From: Proteiniphilum sp. X52 | GTDB lineage: Bacteria; Bacteroidota; Bacteroidia; Bacteroidales; Dysgonomonadaceae | Direction of reading: 5' to 3' | Length of the DNA: 64,000 nt | Assembly: GCF_003712195.1 (NCBI RefSeq) | Contig: NZ_RDSD01000005.1 | Span: forward strand, 62,001-126,000 | Shown here: piece after piece, positions 7,695 to 17,134 of the stretch | How the letters are laid out: each line of letters begins with the position of its first letter | Position numbering within the stretch: position 1 is the stretch's first letter | The notes under the pieces: model-generated | Database searches by the model: none | Told to the model about the DNA's origin: nothing | What the model saw: the letters and a program-made list of their open reading frames with translations, nothing else | Translations under genes and position numbers: made by a program

Positions 7695-9101
7695 ATGAAT
7701 AAAGATTGCCGACTTTTATGGAATAATTGTTTGAATGTCATCCGGGATAATATCCCCGAACCGGCTTTCAATACGTGGTTTTTACCCATTATTCCGCTAA
7801 AGTATCAGGATCATGTGTTTACGGTTCAGGTTCCAAGCCAGTTTTTTTATGAGTATCTGGAAGACAAATACCTTGATCTTATCCAGCATACACTCTACCG
7901 TGAAATAGGAGAGGGGACTATCCTCAATTATCGTATACTGGTGGAGACAGAAAATAACACAGCCGTTGAACTCCGGGGGGAGACCAAGTCTTACGCGGGG
8001 GGAGTTGACAGGAATGCTGCCGGCAAGGTGTCTTCGAAAGTGCCCAGCCCTTTTGACAGGGTGGAGACTTCGGAGTTCGATTCCCAGATCAATTCCAAAT
8101 ATACCTTTCTCAATTTTTTTGAAGGCGAAAGTAATCGCCTTGCTCGCACAGCTGCCGAAGCGGTCGCCTTGAACCCGGCAAAGACGGCGTTCAATCCGCT
8201 GTTTGTGCATGGTTATTCCGGCGTGGGAAAGACCCACCTTTGTCATGCCATCGGATCAAAGGTGAAGGACCTTTATCCCGATAAGAAGGTGCTTTATCTT
8301 TCCGCCCATCTCTTTAAGGTGCAATATACCGATGCGCGCCGGTTCAATACGATCAATGACTTCATCAACTTTTACCAGAGTATTGATGTGCTTTTGATCG
8401 ATGATATCCAGGAGCTCGCGGGTTTGGAGAAAACGCAGAACACTTTTTTCCACATTTTTAATCACCTGCATCAGAATAACAAGCAGTTGATCATGACTTC
8501 CGATTGTCCGCCTATGGATATGCAGGGGGTGGAAGAGCGGTTGCTTACCCGTTTCCGCTGGGGGCTTACTACCAAGCTGGAGCGTCCCGACAAGGAACTC
8601 CGAAAGAAGATCCTTCAGAACAAAGTCCTCGCCGATGGACTCATCATCCCGGAAAACGTGATCGAATTTATTGCCGAGAACGTCACTGAAAATGTGCGTG
8701 ACCTGGAAGGAATTGTGGTCTCCCTGATGGCGCATTCCATCATCAATAATCGTGAGATTGACCTGGCGTTGGCACGGCGGGTGGTAGAACAAAGTATTAA
8801 ATTCGAAAAGAAACGTATTACCGTGCAGAAGATCCAGGATATAGTCTCTGACTTCTATCATGTGAAAAAAGAGCTTATCCATTCCGCATCCCGCAAGCGT
8901 GAAATAGTGCAGGCACGCCAGGTGACTATGTATTTTATCAAGAAACATACAGAATTGTCACTTTCACAGATCGGGGCCCAGGTGGGTAACCGCAATCATG
9001 CAACCGTGCTTCATGCCTGCAATACGGTAAAGGATTTCTATGAAGTAGACAAAGGATTCCGATCCGATATCGATGAAATCGAAAACTTGCTTAATTCATA
9101 A
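7695..9101 (+). CDS. dnaA: Chromosomal replication initiator DnaA
   Basis: 468 residues, normal for Bacteroidetes. Domain I (1-80) begins with the typical LWNNCLNVIRDNIPEPAFNTWF pattern, split here for length as residues 8-29. A short linker follows, then the AAA+ domain with Walker A GYSGVGKT (173-180) and Walker B VLLIDDIQE (232-240), and domain IV with the DNA-binding signature GNRNHATVLHACNTV near the C-terminus. It binds DnaA boxes and opens the replication origin. The next gene starts inside its last codons. The Walker A loop differs slightly from the common GGVGLGKT form but keeps all essential residues. Confidence 0.97.
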   Translation: MNKDCRLLWNNCLNVIRDNIPEPAFNTWFLPIIPLKYQDHVFTVQVPSQFFYEYLEDKYLDLIQHTLYREIGEGTILNYRILVETENNTAVELRGETKSYAGGVDRNAAGKVSSKVPSPFDRVETSEFDSQINSKYTFLNFFEGESNRLARTAAEAVALNPAKTAFNPLFVHGYSGVGKTHLCHAIGSKVKDLYPDKKVLYLSAHLFKVQYTDARRFNTINDFINFYQSIDVLLIDDIQELAGLEKTQNTFFHIFNHLHQNNKQLIMTSDCPPMDMQGVEERLLTRFRWGLTTKLERPDKELRKKILQNKVLADGLIIPENVIEFIAENVTENVRDLEGIVVSLMAHSIINNREIDLALARRVVEQSIKFEKKRITVQKIQDIVSDFYHVKKELIHSASRKREIVQARQVTMYFIKKHTELSLSQIGAQVGNRNHATVLHACNTVKDFYEVDKGFRSDIDEIENLLNS

Positions 9102-10353
9102 AAGAGGAGCTGTTCTTATTCTTTTTCTCCTCTTTCCCGGATATTATGCATCGTGCGGCATTGCCGCAACGATAAAGGTTGCCGTAATAACCGATATTCA
9201 TTTTCTTGATAAAAGCCTGGTCGCGGAGGGGGAAGCACTCTCCGCATATGAGAGGTCGACCGGTAGAAATATTGCCGATTTGCATGCTGTGCTGGATACG
9301 GTATTGGTCGATTTACTCAAAGAGTCACCCGACCTGTTATTGGTGACGGGTGACATTACCAATCACGGCGAGAGGCAAAGCCATCTTGGTTTTATAGAAA
9401 AACTCCGTTTGTTACAAAACCGGGGAACCCGTGTTCTGGTAATTCCCGGCAATCATGATATCAATATCCCCGACGCAAAAGCCTATCGGGGTGACAAGGC
9501 ATCCCCCACCGAAACTATTTCAAAAGAGGAATTCACAGAGCTATACGCACCCTTCGGTTATTCGGACGCATTGAAAAGGGATGAGGCCTCACTCAGTTAT
9601 CTCGCCGGGATAAACGATTCCCTTTGGTTTCTCTGTTTTGACACCAACCGCTATGAAGAACATACCACAAAATCTATTACCGCTGGTCGTCTCCTTCCTG
9701 CAACAATGGATTGGGCCATTGATATTCTCCACCAGGCAAAAGATAAAGGGGTAATGGTGTTGGGAATGATGCATCATGGCCTGGTGGAGCATATACCCTA
9801 TCAGGCTGCCTTCTTTCCGCAGTATCTGATTGATGGGTGGGAAAAGAATGCCGCTCTTCTTGCCGATGCCGGCCTGAAAGTAGTTTTTACAGGACATTTT
9901 CACGCCAATGACATCACCATGCATACCTCTTCCGCCGGAAATGTTATCTATGATGTGGAGACTGCTTCGTTGGCACAGTATCCTTTTGCCTACAGGCTGA
10001 TGGAGTTGACCGATACTGCCCTTTCTATCGATACCCGTTTTGTGACTTCTCTCCCGGGTAATCCGGACCTGGCAGCGATATATCGTGATAAACTGGAGGC
10101 TATAACCCGGCGCGTGGCCGAAAACAGGTTGGAAGAATTGGCTATTCCTATCCCTCAGGAGATTATCGAGGCCCTCACAGATGTGATTGTGAAGTTGGGC
10201 CTGATGCATATGAAGGGTGATGAAAAGTTGGATCCGGAGATGAAGGAAGCGATCCGCCTCTTTGCCGGGCAGATGGGAAGTGAAGCCGATCCCGAATTGT
10301 TCCTATTCGATTTCCCGCCGGAAGACAACCGGGTGGTGATACCCCTTCAATAA
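9073..10353 (+). CDS. Calcineurin-like metallophosphoesterase, exported
   Basis: 426 residues. The metal-binding signature of the family is complete: TDIHF, VTGDIT(N), PGNHDIN, MMHHG and GHFHAND. A hydrophobic stretch near residues 12-30 (GAVLILFLLFPGYYASCGIA) looks like a signal peptide, so the enzyme probably acts outside the cytoplasm on an unknown phosphoester. The start chosen overlaps the dnaA coding end by 29 bases; a later start would lose the signal peptide, which is why I keep it. The overlap suggests translational coupling with dnaA, which is odd for an exported enzyme. Confidence 0.85.
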   Translation: MKSKTCLIHKRGAVLILFLLFPGYYASCGIAATIKVAVITDIHFLDKSLVAEGEALSAYERSTGRNIADLHAVLDTVLVDLLKESPDLLLVTGDITNHGERQSHLGFIEKLRLLQNRGTRVLVIPGNHDINIPDAKAYRGDKASPTETISKEEFTELYAPFGYSDALKRDEASLSYLAGINDSLWFLCFDTNRYEEHTTKSITAGRLLPATMDWAIDILHQAKDKGVMVLGMMHHGLVEHIPYQAAFFPQYLIDGWEKNAALLADAGLKVVFTGHFHANDITMHTSSAGNVIYDVETASLAQYPFAYRLMELTDTALSIDTRFVTSLPGNPDLAAIYRDKLEAITRRVAENRLEELAIPIPQEIIEALTDVIVKLGLMHMKGDEKLDPEMKEAIRLFAGQMGSEADPELFLFDFPPEDNRVVIPLQ

Positions 10354-10416
10354 AGTGGAAAAGTGCCCGGCTGGTTTGGTGCCCGTAAGGGGTGGAGGAC
10401 AGTGAATGAAAATGGG

Positions 10417-11034
10417 ATGAAACAGTTTGATCCATTGATGATTTGTATGCAACCGGGTCGTTTGGAGGCCGGATGTGATGAAGCCGGGCGTGGTTGCCTG
10501 GCCGGCCCCGTTTTTGCCGCCGCGGTGATCTTGCCTGATGATTTTCATTGTGACGGATTGAATGATTCCAAACAGCTTTCGGAAAAAGAACGAGATGAAT
10601 TGCGGAAGATCATCGAAGAAAACGCGGTGTGTTATGCCGTGGAAAGTTGTTCCCCGGAAGAAATTGACGAGATCAATATCCTGTGGGCTTCCGTAAAAGC
10701 GATGCATCGGGCATTGGCTCGGCTGCAGACATCCCCTGAATATATTTTGGTGGACGGCAACCGTTTTCGTCCCTTCGGTAATATCCCCCATAGCTGCGTG
10801 ATAAAAGGTGATATGAAATACAGGTCTATAGCCGCCGCATCGATTCTTGCAAAAACATACCGCGATGAATATATGCGACAGCTCCACGGAAAATATCCCG
10901 CGTATGAGTGGTGCCGTAATAAAGGATATCCCACCAAGGCGCACCGGGAGGCGATAGCCCGATACGGAATTACACCCCATCACCGGAAAAGTTTTCGCCT
11001 CTCTGAGCAGCAGTTGACATTGGTTTTTAAGTAA
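10417..11034 (+). CDS. rnhB: Ribonuclease HII
   Basis: 205 residues from the ATG at 10,417, with DEAGRG near residue 20, [12 protein letters not shown] and the [14 protein letters not shown] motif, all diagnostic for RNase HII. It removes RNA from RNA-DNA hybrids and single ribonucleotides from DNA. The frame is open further upstream to a GTG at 10,363, but those extra 18 residues do not resemble the family, so I use the ATG. Confidence 0.94.
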   Translation: MKQFDPLMICMQPGRLEAGCDEAGRGCLAGPVFAAAVILPDDFHCDGLNDSKQLSEKERDELRKIIEENAVCYAVESCSPEEIDEINILWASVKAMHRALARLQTSPEYILVDGNRFRPFGNIPHSCVIKGDMKYRSIAAASILAKTYRDEYMRQLHGKYPAYEWCRNKGYPTKAHREAIARYGITPHHRKSFRLSEQQLTLVFK

Positions 11035-11298
11035 ATCGGCCAAACAAAATCTTGAAATTTGAAATTTTGAATGAACAATCTATGCGGTTAAAATCTATGT
11101 GGTCAAATTCTAAAGTCTTGTCCATGATTCAAAAATCCTGTTGCTGGAACGTTACATATCCTCCCCTTTTGAAGGTAAATTGTAAAAAGTAGTTTAAACA
11201 AAAATTAAAAGTAGTTGTTGTAATATAGAAATTGAGACCGAATGGAATTGTCTCAGAGATTAAATAACATTTATGTAGAATCACTAAAACTTCAAGAA

Positions 11299-11844
11299 AT
11301 GAAAAAATTTTTGTTTAGTACTTTATTGGTTTTTGCCTGTTCTGTAGGGGTGGCTACCGCGCAACTTCAAAAAGGGAGTACGTTGGTAGGTGGTGGCATC
11401 GCAGATTTGAGTATGGGATTGGGTGATGAAAATGTTTTCAATATTACTTTGACCCCGCGTGTGGGATATTTTATCCAGGATAATGTCGCCATTGGAGGCA
11501 AGGTAGGCCTTACCTATACGGCACAACCCGGAGAAGATGCCTATGGGTATAGTGTGAATGCTTTCGGCCGTTATTATTTCGGGCCGGACGAATTTGACAC
11601 ACTGCTGAAGCAGGGCCGTTGGTTTTTAGAAGCCGGAGCAGGAGTCGGTGGCGCCAGAGGTGTTGATCTGGGTTTTAATGTGAACTTTGGCCCCGGTTAT
11701 GCCTATTTCCTGAGCGATAATGTAGCTGTGGAAGCGTTGTTGCTTTATAACGGGACGTTTGGAAATGGCAGTTCCAACGGATTGTCTTTGAACGTAGGCT
11801 TCCAAATCTATTTCCCAAAATCGTTGTATAAAAATCTCAAATAA
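11299..11844 (+). CDS. Small outer-membrane beta-barrel protein
   Basis: 181 residues from the ATG at 11,299, chosen because it starts directly at a good signal peptide (MKKFLFSTLLVFACSVGVAT, cleaved at AQL). The mature part has alternating hydrophobic strands with many Gly, Tyr and Asn residues and ends SLNVGFQIYFPKSLYKNLK, with aromatic residues close to the end as in outer-membrane barrels. It resembles small porin-like or OmpW/OmpX-type proteins. Transport specificity cannot be told. The frame is open upstream to 11,242 but that part is not signal-like. Confidence 0.8.
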   Translation: MKKFLFSTLLVFACSVGVATAQLQKGSTLVGGGIADLSMGLGDENVFNITLTPRVGYFIQDNVAIGGKVGLTYTAQPGEDAYGYSVNAFGRYYFGPDEFDTLLKQGRWFLEAGAGVGGARGVDLGFNVNFGPGYAYFLSDNVAVEALLLYNGTFGNGSSNGLSLNVGFQIYFPKSLYKNLK

Positions 11845-11890
11845 AATCTGACGATCTGAAGGCAGAACCTCCGGTGTTATGCCGTATCTG

Positions 11891-11936
11891 ACCCCCGAAA
11901 GTTGAACAATGAACTTTTTGGGGGTTTATTTTTTTT
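11891..11936 (+). terminator. Intrinsic terminator after the barrel protein gene
   Basis: ACCCCC and AAAGTT at 11,891-11,903 pair with AACTTT and GGGGGT at 11,912-11,925, followed by a T-rich run. Confidence 0.85.
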
Positions 11937-12066
11937 CTTCTTGCCTCTTTTTCTCCTCTTTTCACTTCCCTTCACTTCCTTTCTTTGCACTTCCCTTCTC
12001 CTCCTTTCTCCTCCCTTCCCTTCTTTTCGCCTTCTTTCACTCCCTTTCACCTCTTTTCCACGCCGC
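11937..12066. repeat. Homopyrimidine/homopurine low-complexity tract
   Basis: About 130 bases of almost only C and T on the plus strand (purine-only on the minus strand), made of short CTTCC and CCTTTT-like units. It lies between the barrel gene's terminator and the stop codon of tex. Open frames through it are an effect of composition and are not called as genes. Confidence 0.8.
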
Positions 12067-14202
12067 TCAACCTTCAGCCGCCACTTTTTTCATGCTCAAC
12101 CGGATCCGCTTGCGCTCCAAATCCACAGACAACACCCTTACTTTTACATGCTGGTGGAGGGAAACCACATCGGCGGGGTTGGAGACGAAACGGTCGGCCA
12201 GTTCAGAGATATGTACCAGCCCGTGCTCCTTAATACCCACATCCACGAAACAACCGAAATGGGTAATATTGGTGACGATACCGGCTAGTATCATTCCCTC
12301 TTTCAGGTGGTTAATGGCCCGGATATTGGGGTCAAACTCTAATACCTGCACCGTGGCGCGCAGATCCCGCCCCGGTTTCTCCAGTTCCTGCAATATGTCG
12401 GTAAGTGTCTCTTCACCAACTTTTTCTGTTTTATATCGGTTGATATCTATGGTTCCGATGAGCGGTTTGTTGCGGATTAATTCTTTCACCGTGCATTGCA
12501 GGTCACCGGCCATCTGTTCCACGATCGTGTAGCTTTCGGGATGCACGGCGGAGTTATCCAACGGATTTTCCGCATCCGGAATGCGAAGGAATCCGGCGCA
12601 TTGCTCAAACGCTTTTTCTCCCAGGCGGGGTACTTTTTTCAGCTCCTTGCGCGAGCGGAAAGGCCCGTTTTGCGTGCGCCAATTCACGATATTCTGTGCC
12701 AGCACATCACCCAACCCCGACACATAGGTGAGGAGATGCTTGCTGGCCGTATTGAGGTTCACTCCCACGAGGTTCACACAATTTTCCACGGTTTGGTCGA
12801 GAGATCTTTTCAGCTTTGTCTGATCTACATCGTGCTGGTATTGGCCCACCCCGATTGATTTGGGATCGATCTTCACCAACTCTGCCAGCGGGTCACTCAA
12901 CCGCCGCCCGATAGAGACGGCACCCCTTACGGTCACATCATATTCGGGGAACTCTTCACGCGCTATCTTCGAAGCGGAATAGACCGATGCGCCGCTTTCA
13001 CTTACTACGAATACCTTCACCTCTTTTTCGTAACGCAGGTTGGTTATAAAACGTTCCGTTTCGCGGCTGGCGGTGCCGTTCCCTATGGCAATGGCATCGA
13101 TCCGGTAGGTGGAAACCATTTTCACCACTTTACTTGCCGATTTGGTGAACTCGTTCTGTGGAGGATGCGGATAGATGGTCTCGTTATGCAGCAGATTTCC
13201 CTGTTCATCCAAACAGACTAACTTACAGCCGGTACGGTATCCGGGGTCAACACCCAGGATACGTTTCTGCCCTAAGGGAGGAGACAGAAGTAACTGGCGC
13301 AGGTTTTCCGCGAAGACGGCGATGGCCGCTTCATCGGCCTGTGCCTTGGAAAGATTGGCAAACTCCGTCTCTATGGAAGGTTTCAACAGGCGTTTGTAAC
13401 TGTCGGTCACCGCGTCCTCCACCTGATCGGCTGCTTCAGTGTCATTTTTCGCATAGCGAGGCACCAGCCTGTCGAGGCATTTCTCATCGTCGGGAGAAAT
13501 AGACACACGCAGAAATCCTTCCGATTCACCGCGGCGAATCGCCAAGATTCGGTGTGAAGGACAGCGGGATAAGGGTGCGGAAAAATCGAAATAATCCCGG
13601 TATTTCTCTCCTTCCTCTTCTTTTCCCTTCACCACTTTTGACGTGATCACCGCTTCACGCGCAAACATATTTCTCAGCAATTGACGCGCATGCCCGTCTT
13701 CGTTCACCCATTCGGCAATGATATCGCGCGCGCCTTTCAAGGCAGCTTCCCTATCGGTTACCTTCTCATTGAGATACTGTGCCGCTTTCGCTTCGGGTGA
13801 ACCGGGGTGTTGTGCCATCAGCCATTTCGCGAGGGGTTCCAGCCCGTTCTTGCGGGCAATCTCGGCGCGGGTCTGCCGTTTCGGTTTATAGGGCAGGTAG
13901 ATATCTTCGAGTTCCGCGCTGTCCCAGCAATCAGTGATCTTTTTTTCGAGTTCGGGCGTTAGTTTCTCCTGCTCGGAAATCGACTTGAGTACATATTCCT
14001 TTCGTTTCTCGAGTTCTGTATACTTTTCATTCAGCTCTTTGATATTGGCGATCTTCACCTCATCCAAACCTCCTGTCACCTCTTTGCGGTAGCGGCTGAT
14101 GAAAGGGATGGTGGCACCTTCTTCCAGCAGTTTGATACTGTTCTCCACATTTCTGACAGGAATATTCAGTGATTTGGAAATGAGTGTATGAATAACTGAC
14201 AT
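12067..14202 (-). CDS. tex: Tex-family S1 RNA-binding transcription accessory protein
   Basis: 711 residues. The order is typical of Tex: an N-terminal helical domain (1-190), a YqgF/RNase-H-like domain with GVDPGYRTGCKLVC near residue 320, two helix-hairpin-helix segments (YVSGLGDVLAQNIVNWR near 500), and a C-terminal S1 domain (about 635-707, GIVTNITHFGCFVDVGIKEH). Tex binds nucleic acid and affects transcription and stress survival in other bacteria. It is transcribed away from radA. The stop codon borders the homopurine tract. Confidence 0.95.
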   Translation of the reverse strand: MSVIHTLISKSLNIPVRNVENSIKLLEEGATIPFISRYRKEVTGGLDEVKIANIKELNEKYTELEKRKEYVLKSISEQEKLTPELEKKITDCWDSAELEDIYLPYKPKRQTRAEIARKNGLEPLAKWLMAQHPGSPEAKAAQYLNEKVTDREAALKGARDIIAEWVNEDGHARQLLRNMFAREAVITSKVVKGKEEEGEKYRDYFDFSAPLSRCPSHRILAIRRGESEGFLRVSISPDDEKCLDRLVPRYAKNDTEAADQVEDAVTDSYKRLLKPSIETEFANLSKAQADEAAIAVFAENLRQLLLSPPLGQKRILGVDPGYRTGCKLVCLDEQGNLLHNETIYPHPPQNEFTKSASKVVKMVSTYRIDAIAIGNGTASRETERFITNLRYEKEVKVFVVSESGASVYSASKIAREEFPEYDVTVRGAVSIGRRLSDPLAELVKIDPKSIGVGQYQHDVDQTKLKRSLDQTVENCVNLVGVNLNTASKHLLTYVSGLGDVLAQNIVNWRTQNGPFRSRKELKKVPRLGEKAFEQCAGFLRIPDAENPLDNSAVHPESYTIVEQMAGDLQCTVKELIRNKPLIGTIDINRYKTEKVGEETLTDILQELEKPGRDLRATVQVLEFDPNIRAINHLKEGMILAGIVTNITHFGCFVDVGIKEHGLVHISELADRFVSNPADVVSLHQHVKVRVLSVDLERKRIRLSMKKVAAEG

Positions 14203-14274
14203 CTGTAATCGATTTATATGCGCTACAAAAATACAAGAAATTTCTCTATCTTTACCTTTCTAAACAATAACTGC

Positions 14275-15642
14275 ATGGCGAAACTGAAATCTGTCTATTT
14301 TTGCTCCAGTTGCGGGTATGAATCTCCCAAGTGGATGGGGAAATGTCCCGCTTGCGGCGAATGGTCTACTTTCATAGAAGAACTGGTCCGCAAGGATACC
14401 CCTTCCAAACAGGAAGATACCCGTTCCTTCAGGGAAGTGAAAAGCGCACCGGTGACGCTGAGCGAGATCAAAGCCGACGAACTGCCGAGAATCGATATGA
14501 ACGACGGGGAGCTGAACCGTGTGCTGGGAGGAGGATTGGTTCCCGCCTCCGTTGTGCTGATCGGGGGAGAGCCCGGCATCGGAAAATCGACACTGGTGCT
14601 CCAAACTGTTTTGAAGCTCTCTGGCGTGAAGTCTCTCTATGTCTCGGGTGAAGAGAGCGCAGGTCAGTTAAAGCTGCGTGCCGACCGGATCGGTATACAA
14701 AATGATGATTGTCTGATCGTGTGTGAGACTAACCTCGATGAAATCTTCAAGCATGTAAGGAAAGTGTCGCCGCAATTGTTGATCATCGACTCGGTACAGA
14801 CCATTTACAGCGAGGCGCTGGAATCGTCTCCCGGCAGTATTTCACAGGTGCGCGAGTGTGCCTCGTTGCTCCTCAAATTTGCCAAACAATCAGCTACGCC
14901 TGTCTTACTTATCGGCCATATCACCAAGGAGGGCAGCATAGCCGGCCCTAAAATACTGGAACATATGGTGGACGCGGTGTTACAGTTTGAAGGCGACCAG
15001 CATTATATGTACCGTATCCTTCGCGGCGTCAAGAATCGGTTTGGAAGTACGGCGGAGTTGGCTATTTATGAGATGAACCGGTCGGGATTGCGCGAGGTGA
15101 CTAATCCGTCGGAGCTGCTGCTTACCCGGAACCATGATGGCCTGAGTGGTGTGGCTATCGCCGCGGCGGTTGAGGGTGTTCGTCCTTTTCTGATCGAAAC
15201 CCAGGCTTTGGTAAGTAGTGCCGCGTACGGTACGCCACAACGTTCCGCTACCGGATTTGATATCCGGCGGATGAATATGCTGTTGGCTGTGCTGGAAAAG
15301 CGGGCAGGGTTCAAACTGGCACAAAAAGATGTGTTTCTTAATATTGCCGGCGGTTTGCGAGTAAGCGACCCTGGTATGGATCTCGCGGTGATCAGTGCTG
15401 TGCTCTCCTCCAGCCTTGATATGACAATCGAAAACCAGACCTGTCTCTGTGGTGAGGTTGGTTTGTCGGGCGAGATCCGGCCTGTACATCGGATAGAACA
15501 GCGTATCCAGGAGGCCGAAAAACTGGGCTTTTCCCGTATTCTTGTGCCTTTCAACAACCTGAAAGGATTCAATAAGAAGATGAAGATCGATATTCAGCAG
15601 GTGAAAAGGGTGAGTGACGCTTTCAGGCTGCTTTTTTCTTGA
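14275..15642 (+). CDS. radA: DNA repair protein RadA
   Basis: 455 residues from the ATG at 14,275, which gives the standard RadA N-terminus with a four-cysteine zinc finger (CSSCGYES and CPACGEW). Walker A is GGEPGIGKST, the RadA-specific KNRFG motif is present (RGVKNRFGST), and the C-terminal 150 residues form the Lon-like domain. RadA is a helicase that drives branch migration in recombinational repair. An upstream in-frame ATG at 14,218 would add 19 residues before the zinc finger and is unlikely. Divergent from tex. Confidence 0.96.
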   Translation: MAKLKSVYFCSSCGYESPKWMGKCPACGEWSTFIEELVRKDTPSKQEDTRSFREVKSAPVTLSEIKADELPRIDMNDGELNRVLGGGLVPASVVLIGGEPGIGKSTLVLQTVLKLSGVKSLYVSGEESAGQLKLRADRIGIQNDDCLIVCETNLDEIFKHVRKVSPQLLIIDSVQTIYSEALESSPGSISQVRECASLLLKFAKQSATPVLLIGHITKEGSIAGPKILEHMVDAVLQFEGDQHYMYRILRGVKNRFGSTAELAIYEMNRSGLREVTNPSELLLTRNHDGLSGVAIAAAVEGVRPFLIETQALVSSAAYGTPQRSATGFDIRRMNMLLAVLEKRAGFKLAQKDVFLNIAGGLRVSDPGMDLAVISAVLSSSLDMTIENQTCLCGEVGLSGEIRPVHRIEQRIQEAEKLGFSRILVPFNNLKGFNKKMKIDIQQVKRVSDAFRLLFS

Positions 15643-15720
15643 AAAACCGGATTGACCGGGAAAGATTGATCGGGGAATGGAAAAAGAGGGGGAATCTTTT
15701 TATAAGTCAAAAAAATATCC

Positions 15721-15728
15721 TACCTTTG
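15721..15728 (+). promoter_or_regulatory. Promoter -7 box of tRNA-Cys
   Basis: TACCTTTG fits TAnnTTTG and ends 20 bases before the tRNA 5' end. Confidence 0.55.
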
Positions 15729-15748
15729 CAGTCTCTTTGAGGACAATT

Positions 15749-15822
15749 GGTACCTTGGCCGAGTGGTTAGGCACCGGTCTGCAAAACCGTTGACGGCGGT
15801 TCGAATCCGCCAGGTACCTCCA
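15749..15822 (+). tRNA. tRNA-Cys (GCA anticodon)
   Basis: The acceptor stem pairs GGTACCT (15,749-15,755) with AGGTACC (15,812-15,818). The anticodon loop is CTGCAAA with anticodon GCA, the T arm is GGCGGTTCGAATCCGCC, the discriminator base is T (as expected for Cys) and CCA is encoded (15,820-15,822). One mismatch sits at the outer end of the anticodon stem. The 3' end of the gene is the prophage attachment site and stays intact. Confidence 0.95.
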
Positions 15823-15873
15823 TCGTCACGGAACCGGTGAAATTGACAATAGCCGGTTCCGTTTATCTTTTAG
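15806..15873 (+). repeat. attL: attL, left attachment repeat of the prophage
   Basis: These 68 bases are identical to 51,770-51,837. They cover the last 17 bases of tRNA-Cys including CCA, plus 51 bases that include the tRNA terminator hairpin. The integrase gene starts 100 bases to the right. The tRNA therefore remains whole and keeps its terminator after insertion. Confidence 0.95.
15828..15871 (+). terminator. Intrinsic terminator of tRNA-Cys inside attL
   Basis: ACGGAACCGG (15,828-15,837) pairs perfectly with CCGGTTCCGT (15,853-15,862), followed by a T-rich tail. The same hairpin is present in attR. Confidence 0.8.
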
Positions 15874-15973
15874 ATAATCAGGACTCAACCCGTAATCGAA
15901 AAACACATTATTGTCATAACTATGTAGACCGTTTGCCCACCGGTGCAAAAAAACTACTCAAAAACATACCGCT

Positions 15974-17134
15974 ATGGTAAATCTGAAGATATACCTGCGC
16001 GAATACAAAACAAGCAATGAAGGTGTTGTTTGGTTTGACTTCTATGTGAACCGTGGCCGTGTTCACTTCTCCGCGAAAGTAAGATGTGCAAAAAAGAATT
16101 GGGATCCGAAAAAGATGCGTATAAAATCATCAGATCCTGATCATGAAGACAAGAATCAGCTTATCGAGAACATCCGTGCCCGGATCAATAATGTGTTCGT
16201 AACATACCGACTGAAGAATAAAAAACTTACCCGTGATGCTTTTCTGCGAGCGTACAACCGTCCATCCGACTATGCCACATTCTTTGATTTTATCAAAGCA
16301 AATAAACGGAACCTCAATTTCGGGAACGAACTATCGACTATCAATACGCATAACGTTGTTATAAAGAAGGTGCAGGAGTGGCAACCCAATCTCCATTTCG
16401 ATGATATCACAGAGGACTGGCTACACCGGTATTACATACATCTCAGGAAGAACTGCGGAAACAACGATAACACAACTGGTAAAAACATGGCTATTTTCAA
16501 AAAATACATATTAGCCGCTTGGAAGATGGGATATATGGATGAAAATCCTTTTGTGAATTTCAAAATAAAACGAGGAAAGGCAAGTTACACCTATCTCAGG
16601 GAAGATGAATTGAAAATATTGATGGATGCCTATAAAACCGGTGTTTTTGAGTCGAAATACCACCGGACACTGGAATTTTTCCTGTTCATGTGTTTTTCAT
16701 CGTTACACGTCACCGATGCCCGGAACCTGTCTCTTGAACAATTCACGGAGGAATCATTTGTTTATTATCGCGTAAAGAACCGGAATTCGAAACCTGAACC
16801 CATTTTGGTGCCGGTATCTGAAACATTGAAAATGATTATCCGGAATGTGGTTGGCCTACGAAAGAAAGGAAAGATTTTCCAGGATCTCCCGGCCGATCAG
16901 ACCATGAACCGGTACCTGAAAGATATTGCTGCAGAGTTGGAGATCCGAAAGCCGATCACCCACAAAGCCGGCCGACATACTTTCGCCACTTATTTTCTGG
17001 CAAAGACAAAAGATATCACGGCACTGCAGAAAATATTAGGCCATAGTTCGCTTTCTGAAACAATGATCTATGCCCACGTGCTGGATGAAAGTAAACAGGA
17101 AGGGGTTAAATGTTTTGATGGGTTTGCTCATTGA
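15974..17134 (+). CDS. int: Tyrosine-family phage integrase
   Basis: 386 residues. An N-terminal arm-binding domain and a SAM-like core-binding domain (about 100-195) are followed by the catalytic domain. Seen catalytic residues are His330, Arg334, His335 (HKAGRH), His357 (ILGHSS) and the nucleophile Tyr366 (YAHV). The position that normally holds the first catalytic arginine (GLRxSD) reads SSLHVTD, with His245. It probably recombines attP with the tRNA-Cys site. The ATG overlaps the stop of an ORF that is complete only in the excised circle (CTATGGTAA). Confidence 0.93.
   Translation: MVNLKIYLREYKTSNEGVVWFDFYVNRGRVHFSAKVRCAKKNWDPKKMRIKSSDPDHEDKNQLIENIRARINNVFVTYRLKNKKLTRDAFLRAYNRPSDYATFFDFIKANKRNLNFGNELSTINTHNVVIKKVQEWQPNLHFDDITEDWLHRYYIHLRKNCGNNDNTTGKNMAIFKKYILAAWKMGYMDENPFVNFKIKRGKASYTYLREDELKILMDAYKTGVFESKYHRTLEFFLFMCFSSLHVTDARNLSLEQFTEESFVYYRVKNRNSKPEPILVPVSETLKMIIRNVVGLRKKGKIFQDLPADQTMNRYLKDIAAELEIRKPITHKAGRHTFATYFLAKTKDITALQKILGHSSLSETMIYAHVLDESKQEGVKCFDGFAH

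Noticed and set aside
11909-12532. Long plus-strand open frames across the end of tex
   Set aside because: They run through the pyrimidine tract and in antisense of tex; composition explains the open frame and there is no family likeness.
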